Shown here: positions 58,679-64,000 of the stretch, piece after piece
Layout: each line of letters begins with the position of its first letter
Position numbering within the stretch: position 1 is the stretch's first letter
Assembly (NCBI RefSeq): GCF_937936315.1
Contig: NZ_CALGWU010000041.1
Coordinates: 62,001 to 126,000, forward strand
Reading direction: 5' to 3'
From: an uncultured Capnocytophaga sp.
Lineage (GTDB): Bacteria > Bacteroidota > Bacteroidia > Flavobacteriales > Flavobacteriaceae
DNA length: 64,000 nt
Translations under genes and position numbers: made by a program
Notes under the pieces: generated by a model
Seen by the model: only the letters and a program-made list of their open reading frames with translations
The model's database searches: none
What the model was told of the DNA's origin: nothing

Positions 58679-59950
58679 TTAGTTGATGATATCAAAGCCG
58701 GTGTATTTTCTGAGGATTTTGGGGACTACAATACCTTCGGGGGTTTGGTAGTTTTCTAAAATGCCTGCTAATACGCGCGGAAGGGCTAATGAACTGCCAT
58801 TGAGGGTATGCGCTAAGCGGTTCTTACCGTCGGAGTCCTTGAAACGCAATTTGAGTCGGTTGGCTTGAAAGGTTTCGAAATTTGATACTGAACTTATCTC
58901 TAACCATTTTTCTTGAGCGGTGGAATATACCTCGAAATCGTAGGTTATGGCTGAAGTAAAGCCTAAATCACCTCCACACAAGCGCAAAATATGGTAAGGG
59001 AGTTTTAGTTCGTTGAGGATGCCTTTCACGTGTTCTACCATTCCTTCTAATGCCTTGTAAGAATTATCAGGGTGTTCGATGCGCACAATCTCTACTTTGT
59101 CGAACTGGTGCAAGCGGTTAAGTCCGCGTACGTGCGCACCATAGCTACCAGCTTCACGACGGAAGCAAGGGGTATAGGCTGTACAGCAAATAGGCAAATC
59201 GCTTTCGTTTAACAAAGTATCGCGGAAGATATTCGTAACAGGCACCTCGGCAGTAGGGATGAGATAGAGATTATCAACCCCTATGTGGTACATCTGTCCT
59301 TCTTTATCAGGTAACTGACCAGTGCCATAGCCTGAGGCTTCATTCACCACGTGAGGCACTTGGAATTCGTTGTAACCAGCCTCGGTGTTCTTGTCGAGGA
59401 AGTAGGTGATGAGAGCGCGTTGTAATTTAGCACCTTTGCCTTTGTATACAGGGAAACCTGCGCCGGTGAGTTTTACACCCAGCTCAAAATCGATGAGGTC
59501 GTATTTTTTGGCGAGTTCCCAATGTGGCAAAGCATCTTTACCCAAGTTAGGAATTTCGCCTGCCTCGAATACTACTACGTTATCGGCTTCGGAAGTACCT
59601 TCGGGCACTAACTCATTAGGGATGTTAGGCACGCGATAGAGCAAATCATTAAGCTCCTCTACAGTAGTGTTGAGGGTATCGGTAAGGGTTTTGATATCCT
59701 CTTTAAGGGTGGCTGTTTGCTCTTTCAGCGCATTGGCTTTATCGGTTTCTCCTGCTTTGAATAGGTTACCGATTTCCTTAGAGAGGTTGTTAGATTTCGC
59801 CAGTGTTTCATCTAATGAAAGCTGAGTAGCACGACGTTTTTCGTCTAAGGCGATGATGTTGTCTATGAGATGCAATTCTTTGAAATTGCGTTTTTTAAGT
59901 CCGCTGAGTACGCGGTCTTTTTCTTCTCTAATAGTGTTTAGTTGTAACAT
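58679..59950 (-). CDS. serS: Seryl-tRNA synthetase
   Basis: A 423-residue class II synthetase. The N-terminal coiled-coil arm (about residues 25-105) holds the tRNA-Ser long variable arm. Motif 2 is CCTAYTPCFRREAGSYG, and motif 3 is NGSSLALPRVLAGILENYQ. The length and all class II motifs are normal. The region directly before the ATG is a heptamer array (CCTAACA, CCTGAAA; 59954-59990). A clear terminator ends the transcript before the restriction genes. Confidence 0.97.
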   Translation of the reverse strand: MLQLNTIREEKDRVLSGLKKRNFKELHLIDNIIALDEKRRATQLSLDETLAKSNNLSKEIGNLFKAGETDKANALKEQTATLKEDIKTLTDTLNTTVEELNDLLYRVPNIPNELVPEGTSEADNVVVFEAGEIPNLGKDALPHWELAKKYDLIDFELGVKLTGAGFPVYKGKGAKLQRALITYFLDKNTEAGYNEFQVPHVVNEASGYGTGQLPDKEGQMYHIGVDNLYLIPTAEVPVTNIFRDTLLNESDLPICCTAYTPCFRREAGSYGAHVRGLNRLHQFDKVEIVRIEHPDNSYKALEGMVEHVKGILNELKLPYHILRLCGGDLGFTSAITYDFEVYSTAQEKWLEISSVSNFETFQANRLKLRFKDSDGKNRLAHTLNGSSLALPRVLAGILENYQTPEGIVVPKILRKYTGFDIIN

Positions 59951-59953
59951 AGT

Positions 59954-59990
59954 GTTAGGTGTTAGGTTTCAGGTGTTAGGGGGCAGGGTT
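59954..59990 (-). repeat. Heptamer array before serS
   Basis: On the minus strand 7-mers CCTGCCC, CCTAACA, CCTGAAA and CCTAACA run into the serS ATG, in the same orientation relative to the gene as before rnhB and the GH65 gene. Confidence 0.8.
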
Positions 59991-60021
59991 GTGATGCTTT
60001 TTAAATTAGAAAATAAGCTAA

Positions 60022-60366
60022 TTAGCAAAATTCTTCGGTAACATCCTCCCAGCTATCATAGCTATAGGCGGTGTTGTTGTAGAAGGCTTCGAAAGGTGCA
60101 AAGGCTTCGTCGGCAGTTTCTACAAAGGTACGGTAATGTGTGAAAGAATCGGGTGAGTGGTATACGCGTGCTTCTACTTGATAACGGCTTTCCTCATCGA
60201 GTTCTTCGTTTTCTAAAATAGTTTGCACGTAATCGCCAGTATCGCCGTCTTCTGAGAAAACGACAAAACGATGTTCACTATAAGGCAATTCTTTAATAAG
60301 ATCTTTAATCTCTGAAAGATTTAAAACTATAGGATTATGGTATCCTTCGGTAACAATTCTTTTCAT
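60022..60366 (-). CDS. Small acidic protein of unknown function
   Basis: A 114-residue very acidic protein (for example SEDGDTGDYVQTILENEELD) with no signal peptide or membrane segment, ending in Cys. No family was recognised. It lies 31 bp after the Rrf2 gene on the same strand, and the gap is a CTAACCC-type heptamer run. It may therefore share the transcript with the regulator and the acyl-CoA dehydrogenase. Confidence 0.6.
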   Translation of the reverse strand: MKRIVTEGYHNPIVLNLSEIKDLIKELPYSEHRFVVFSEDGDTGDYVQTILENEELDEESRYQVEARVYHSPDSFTHYRTFVETADEAFAPFEAFYNNTAYSYDSWEDVTEEFC

Positions 60367-60397
60367 TTAACTCAGGGGTTAGGGGTTAGTGACGCTA

Positions 60398-60835
60398 TTA
60401 CTCTGTGGGGGATAAGAAAGCAGTCTTATCGACTATTTTTTGAGCAAAAGAGGCTATAGAGTTATTGGCAATCTCTTCCATAAACTTATCTCTAAAAGGT
60501 TGTACAGAGGAGTGTAGGGGGCAAGGTTTTTCGGAAGAACATTCTTTAAAGCCCATTCCACAAGACAAGAATTTATCGGCTTCACCTATTTGTTTGACAA
60601 CATTCATCAAAGGAGCTTGCTTTTCTTCATCGGTGAGCCAAAATCCACCTCCAGGTCCTTTGTTAGAGCTAATGACCTTTTTACGAGCCAAAGTTTGTAA
60701 TATTTTAGCCAAGAAAGATGTAGGTATTTTCAGGGCTTGAGCGACATCTTTTGGAGCCAATCTTTTAGAGACTGATGAGTTTTGAGCTAAGTATATTACT
60801 GCATTGATTGCATACTTACTAGAATTGGATAGCAT
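60398..60835 (-). CDS. Rrf2-family transcriptional regulator with Fe-S ligands
   Basis: A 145-residue Rrf2 protein. The winged helix covers about residues 1-60 (VAQALKIPTSFLAKILQTLA is the recognition region), followed by the wing and a dimer helix. Three Cys residues in SCGMGFKECSSEKPCPLH (about residues 92-109) match the IscR/NsrR-type cluster-binding loop, so it may sense oxidants, NO or Fe-S status. It lies 17 bp after the acyl-CoA dehydrogenase gene. NrfHA in the same window is a conceivable target, but this is speculation. Confidence 0.88.
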   Translation of the reverse strand: MLSNSSKYAINAVIYLAQNSSVSKRLAPKDVAQALKIPTSFLAKILQTLARKKVISSNKGPGGGFWLTDEEKQAPLMNVVKQIGEADKFLSCGMGFKECSSEKPCPLHSSVQPFRDKFMEEIANNSIASFAQKIVDKTAFLSPTE

Positions 60836-60852
60836 TTTTGGTTTCTTTTTTA

Positions 60853-61998
60853 TTATGAGTTTTTATCAATCTGACGAGAGATGACTAATTTTTGGATTTC
60901 GGTAGTTCCTTCGCCTATGGTACACAATTTAGAATCTCGGAAGAATTTTTCTACTGGGAAATCTTTTGTATAACCATAACCTCCGTGAATTTGAATAGCT
61001 TCGGTGGCTACACGCACACACACTTCGGAACTGTACATTTTAGCCATTGCTCCTGATAGGGTCACACGCTGTCCGTTATTTTTTTGGAAGGCAGCTTTGT
61101 GCAAGAGCAGTTCTGAGGCTTCAATTTCGGTTGCCATATCGGCGAGTTTGAAACCGATAGCTTGCAAATCGATGAGACGTTTGCCGAATTGCATACGTTC
61201 TTTGGCGTATTTGAGCGAGGCTTGGTAAGCGCCTTTGGCAATACCCAAAGAAAGTGCGCCTATAGAGATACGTCCGCCGTCCAATATTTTCATCGCTTGG
61301 ATAAATCCGTCGCCTACTGCGCCGAGTCGGTTAGCATCGGGGATGCGGCAGTCTTGGAAAATCATTTCGGCGGTTTCGCTGGCGCGCATACCGAGTTTGT
61401 TTTCTTTTTTGCCGGCACTGAAGCCTTTAGTACCGCGTTCTACCGCAAAGGCAGTGATACCGTGCTTATCGCCTTTTTCGCCCGTACGAGCGATGACTAC
61501 AGCGATGTCGCCACTTTTGCCGTGGGTGATGAAGTTCTTAGTACCGTTGAGCACCCACTCATCACCATCTTTCACAGCGGTAGTAGCCATTCCACCAGAG
61601 TCGGATCCGGTGTTGTGTTCGGTGATGCCCCACGCTCCTATCCACTCGCCAGAAGCTAATTTAGGCAACCAGCGTTGTTTTTGTTCCTCGCTGCCAAAGC
61701 TGAGGATGTGATTGGTACAAAGGGAGTTGTGAGCAGCTATAGAGAGGCCTATGGAGGGGTCGACTTTTGAAATTTCTTCAACAATAGCGATATAATCGTG
61801 GTAGTCGAGGGCTGAACCTCCATAGATTTCGGGGACTAAGATACCCATAAAACCGAGTTCTCCAGCTTTGCGAAAGACCTCTAGGGGGAATTCTTGAGTT
61901 TCGTCCCATTGCATTACGTGTGGGCGGATATATTTTTCGGCGAAGTCCTTAGCGGCTTCGGCTACCATTTGTTGTGTTTCAGAAAAGTTAAAATTCAT
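60853..61998 (-). CDS. Acyl-CoA dehydrogenase
   Basis: A 381-residue flavoprotein of the ACAD family with the substrate/FAD motif GAWGITEHNTGSDSGGMATT, the RMQFGKRLIDLQAIGFKLAD helix and a late GGYGYTKDFPVEKFFRDSKL. The catalytic base region GEGTTEIQKLVISRQI is typical of short-chain/butyryl-type enzymes. It oxidises acyl-CoA to enoyl-CoA and passes electrons to ETF. The predicted leader is long (about 155 nt, from TATCTTTG at 62168-62161). It forms a unit with the Rrf2 regulator. Confidence 0.93.
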   Translation of the reverse strand: MNFNFSETQQMVAEAAKDFAEKYIRPHVMQWDETQEFPLEVFRKAGELGFMGILVPEIYGGSALDYHDYIAIVEEISKVDPSIGLSIAAHNSLCTNHILSFGSEEQKQRWLPKLASGEWIGAWGITEHNTGSDSGGMATTAVKDGDEWVLNGTKNFITHGKSGDIAVVIARTGEKGDKHGITAFAVERGTKGFSAGKKENKLGMRASETAEMIFQDCRIPDANRLGAVGDGFIQAMKILDGGRISIGALSLGIAKGAYQASLKYAKERMQFGKRLIDLQAIGFKLADMATEIEASELLLHKAAFQKNNGQRVTLSGAMAKMYSSEVCVRVATEAIQIHGGYGYTKDFPVEKFFRDSKLCTIGEGTTEIQKLVISRQIDKNS

Positions 61999-62378
61999 TC
62001 GTTATATTCTTATTTCTTTTTTAGGAAATAGAAGGGGAAATCTTCTAAGCCATTTGTTTGGTGATTGCTGTGCAAACAAGCATCAGCGAGAGTTTGTTAG
62101 CTTCCCGAAATGGGATGAGCGTTAAAAGTGATTTTGATTTAAGATTTCAATACCAAGGGGCAAAGATACAAAATAATTACGAAATACGAATGCTTAATAG
62201 CAAAAAAAACACTAATAATAACGAGGGGGGAATGGCGAATGACGAATGATTGATGACTAGGGGGAGGTTGCAAAATATATAGGGGCGTTTTACAAACGCC
62301 CCTATATAAGACAATTCAAAAACAATTGATTACTATGATAATTGGTTTTAGTAAAGTGTGTGATTTACAATATTACAA
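61999..62378. other. Intergenic region before the acyl-CoA dehydrogenase (380 bp)
   Basis: It contains the long leader and -7 box TATCTTTG (62168-62161, minus) of the acyl-CoA dehydrogenase. A GAATGAC-type heptamer stretch lies at about 62220-62250. A perfect 10-bp hairpin AGGGGCGTTT, TAC, AAACGCCCCT lies at 62281-62303. A 63-codon plus-strand frame here looks random. No terminator with a clear T run was found for the gene ending at 62379. Confidence 0.55.
62281..62303. repeat. GGGCGTTT hairpin, copy E
   Basis: A 10-bp perfect stem with a 3-nt loop, 76 nt past the stop of the DUF1735-LamG gene on the minus strand. Confidence 0.75.
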
Positions 62379-63533
62379 CTATTCTGAGATTCTCATTTCT
62401 ACTACATCGGGTTCTACAGAAGCACCAGCGCCACCTTGGTAGCTACCTCGTCTAGAAGTGGCGTCACGTTTGTTTTTAGATTGGTCTTTCACGTAGTATT
62501 TACCATCTTTTTGATATACATCGGAACCATTGAGTTTCCAATATCCGAAAAGGCCTTCGGAGTTAGGATCTACAGATAGTTTATTGTTTTTAAGTTCGTT
62601 GGCAGTACGGGCTACGCTCCACACTCGGCATTCGCTCATTTTACCTCTCCAAGTGCGAGAGCCGTCGTAGTCGTAAGCATAGGCGATAAAGAAGTCGCCA
62701 TTGAGGTTAAAGCTACTTACGGAAGCTGTTTTTTCGGCGACGCGTTCACCATCTACGTATATTTCGGCTTTTTTGCTACTACCGTCGAATACAAAAGCTA
62801 CGTGGTACCATTGGTCAGCTTTGAATTTCATAGAAGGGTTGAACTGCACGTTACCAGCTACTTGTATTTGGTCGGCATCTACGGTAGTATCTCCGAATCG
62901 GAGGATAAGATTACCTTCGGCTCCCATTACGGTACTCAATCTTCTGAATGTATCGACATAAATCATAGCTTCATAAGTAAGGCTTGTAAACTTAGCTTTT
63001 TCATCCATTGGGATAGATAGGTATTTTCTACCGGTGAAGTCGAATACTTTATTGATAACGATAGGTTTAGCGATTTCCACGAACAAAGTTTTAGCTTCGA
63101 TTGTAGGAGCTCCGGCGCTAGCAATAGTTACAGGGATCACGTAGGTACTTCCTTCTTGTATAGCTAATAGGTTTTTGAGGGCTAATTGGCAAGGTTCGGC
63201 ATAAATACTACCTTTTTTAATAATGGAAGTATTTTTCAATAGGCTAAAGTTAGCAGCAGGCATCATTTGGTATTTGGTACCATTTTTAGCGTTGTAATCG
63301 GCAACCATTTGGGCATTTCCTATTTGGTAGGTAACATTAACATCGTTATTGCTAACATTAGAGATGCGGGCTGTGATGTTGAAGGAGTGGTTGTCGATAC
63401 CATCTTCAAGTTTGAGTCGTTGCTGATCTTGTTCGAAATAGACTTTGGGGTCTAATAGTTGACTTTCTTTATCTTTACAAGCGTTTAGAGCTAGTAATGA
63501 GAAGATTGCGATACAGTATTTTATATAATTCAT
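62379..63533 (-). CDS. DUF1735 and LamG-domain surface lipoprotein
   Basis: A 384-residue lipoprotein with the lipidated Cys at residue 19 (LLALNAC). An N-terminal DUF1735 (BT_3987-type) domain covers about residues 30-155 (VADYNAKNGTKYQMMPAANF is its diagnostic segment). A LamG/concanavalin-like domain covers about residues 165-345 (DQWYHVAFVFDGSSKKAEIY and ECRVWSVARTANEL). Such proteins bind glycans at the cell surface in loci for host N-glycan use. It lies 12 bp after the GH18-type gene in the same operon, supporting that role. Confidence 0.85.
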   Translation of the reverse strand: MNYIKYCIAIFSLLALNACKDKESQLLDPKVYFEQDQQRLKLEDGIDNHSFNITARISNVSNNDVNVTYQIGNAQMVADYNAKNGTKYQMMPAANFSLLKNTSIIKKGSIYAEPCQLALKNLLAIQEGSTYVIPVTIASAGAPTIEAKTLFVEIAKPIVINKVFDFTGRKYLSIPMDEKAKFTSLTYEAMIYVDTFRRLSTVMGAEGNLILRFGDTTVDADQIQVAGNVQFNPSMKFKADQWYHVAFVFDGSSKKAEIYVDGERVAEKTASVSSFNLNGDFFIAYAYDYDGSRTWRGKMSECRVWSVARTANELKNNKLSVDPNSEGLFGYWKLNGSDVYQKDGKYYVKDQSKNKRDATSRRGSYQGGAGASVEPDVVEMRISE

Positions 63534-63545
63534 AAGGTTATATAT

Positions 63546-64000
63546 TTATGGTTGAGGATTTTGTTTGATATACTCATCATAAGATTTAAGCATTAGATAT
63601 ATAGCTTTTCTAGTCCATTTATAATCGGGTTGATTATCGTAGTCGTTATCGATACGATAAGCGCCTACGCCTCCTTTAGGTCCTAAATTAGAGTTGTATT
63701 GAGCTTGGTCTAGCAAGGCGCCACCGTATTGTGAGTAAGATTCGAAGTTTTCGGTAAATATGTGTTTACGTGTATTGTAGTATTCGTCGAAATTACTTTT
63801 AACGCCAGCGACTCTATAGTCGAGATGTCTATCACCATATGCTTGAGAGATGAAATAATCAAAATAAGGACCTGATTCTTTTTTGACGTTCCACAATTCG
63901 CCATCAACTAATAGGTATCGGCGTTTTCCTGTATTTATAGTAGCTTTAGGTCCTAAGTATTTACCGAGTTCTTCTACAAGGATGTGCAAATACTCACCTC
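63546..64000 (-). CDS. GH18-type endoglycosidase-like protein (C-terminal part, cut by window edge)
   Basis: The frame is open through the window edge; 151 residues are visible, beginning GEYLHILVEELGKYLGPK. ESGPYFDYFISQAYG and the late GGVGAYRIDNDYDNQPDYKW resemble the end of the Bacteroidota GH18/DUF4849-like proteins next to DUF1735 genes, which cleave the chitobiose core of N-glycans or are non-catalytic relatives. The catalytic DxxDxDxE motif would lie outside the window, so activity cannot be judged. The order GH18-like, DUF1735-LamG matches known N-glycan utilisation loci. Confidence 0.6.
   Translation of the reverse strand, partial: GEYLHILVEELGKYLGPKATINTGKRRYLLVDGELWNVKKESGPYFDYFISQAYGDRHLDYRVAGVKSNFDEYYNTRKHIFTENFESYSQYGGALLDQAQYNSNLGPKGGVGAYRIDNDYDNQPDYKWTRKAIYLMLKSYDEYIKQNPQP

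Noticed and set aside
62058..62249. 63-codon plus-strand frame
   Set aside because: It has no family resemblance and odd composition, and it overlaps the leader of the acyl-CoA dehydrogenase and repeat sequence.

Overview
The window looks like chromosomal DNA of a member of the Bacteroidota, most likely Flavobacteriaceae and close to Capnocytophaga (inferred from gene content, not from a search). The reasons are a SusC/SusD pair, a DUF1735-LamG plus GH18-type glycan locus, NrfHA with ResB/CcsA haem delivery, an HPT-adenylate kinase fusion, a mevalonate-kinase-like gene, and promoters of the TTTG-N19/20-TAnnTTTG type. No rRNA, tRNA, CRISPR array or insertion sequence was found.

Layout. 1-14.9 kb, almost all minus strand: the start of a 3'-5' exonuclease, trmB, a zinc-type CDF transporter, a three-gene lysis cassette (holin-like, GH73 endolysin, lipoprotein with a C-terminal membrane anchor), DUF502, an AbiEi/AbiEii system, ccsA-resB-nrfA-nrfH, a divergent porin, then a YvlD-type protein, a hydrolase, a guanidinium-type SMR exporter, a pseudouridine synthase and a PASTA protein. 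15-28.9 kb, plus strand: uvrB, a BspA-like LRR lipoprotein, recF, an O-antigen-ligase/TPR protein, pyrR, a SPOR protein, a histidine kinase, an NlpE-like lipoprotein, a DUF151 nuclease-like protein, a CNT nucleoside transporter and a GH65 phosphorylase. 29-33.5 kb: an S24-type repressor faces a small uncharacterised gene pair that runs into a GHMP kinase and a long PurF-like protein. 33.6-41.7 kb, minus strand: obg, the HPT-ADK fusion, SemiSWEET, SusD, SusC and a lipoprotein with three identical His/Cys motifs. 42-47.2 kb, plus strand: DPP IV, a POT peptide transporter and aspA. 47.4-51.7 kb, minus strand: a helix-hairpin-helix protein, rlmB, GH16, a small protein and a serine hydrolase. 51.8-55.2 kb, plus strand: a ketosynthase-like protein, ACP, ketosynthase, a membrane protein and rnhB. 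55.3-64 kb, minus strand: a BcgI-like two-subunit restriction-modification system, serS, a small acidic protein, an Rrf2 regulator, an acyl-CoA dehydrogenase, and the end of a glycan-degradation locus cut by the window edge.

Functional groupings. NrfH/NrfA with ResB/CcsA form a nitrite-ammonification module whose promoter overlaps that of the divergent porin. DPP IV plus POT form a dipeptide scavenging unit. SusCD and SemiSWEET may move a glycan product and then a sugar. AbiE and the BcgI-like enzyme are defence modules.

The most unusual points are: (1) the stand-alone lysis cassette with a possible unimolecular spanin and a three-half-site operator at its promoter; (2) the restriction system whose S subunit has lost its start frame at a short A tract; (3) several families of intergenic repeats: a 47-bp inverted repeat, GGGCGTTT hairpins, and 7-bp-periodic arrays placed directly before start codons, which in places have entered coding sequence (DPP IV signal peptide, serine hydrolase C-terminus).
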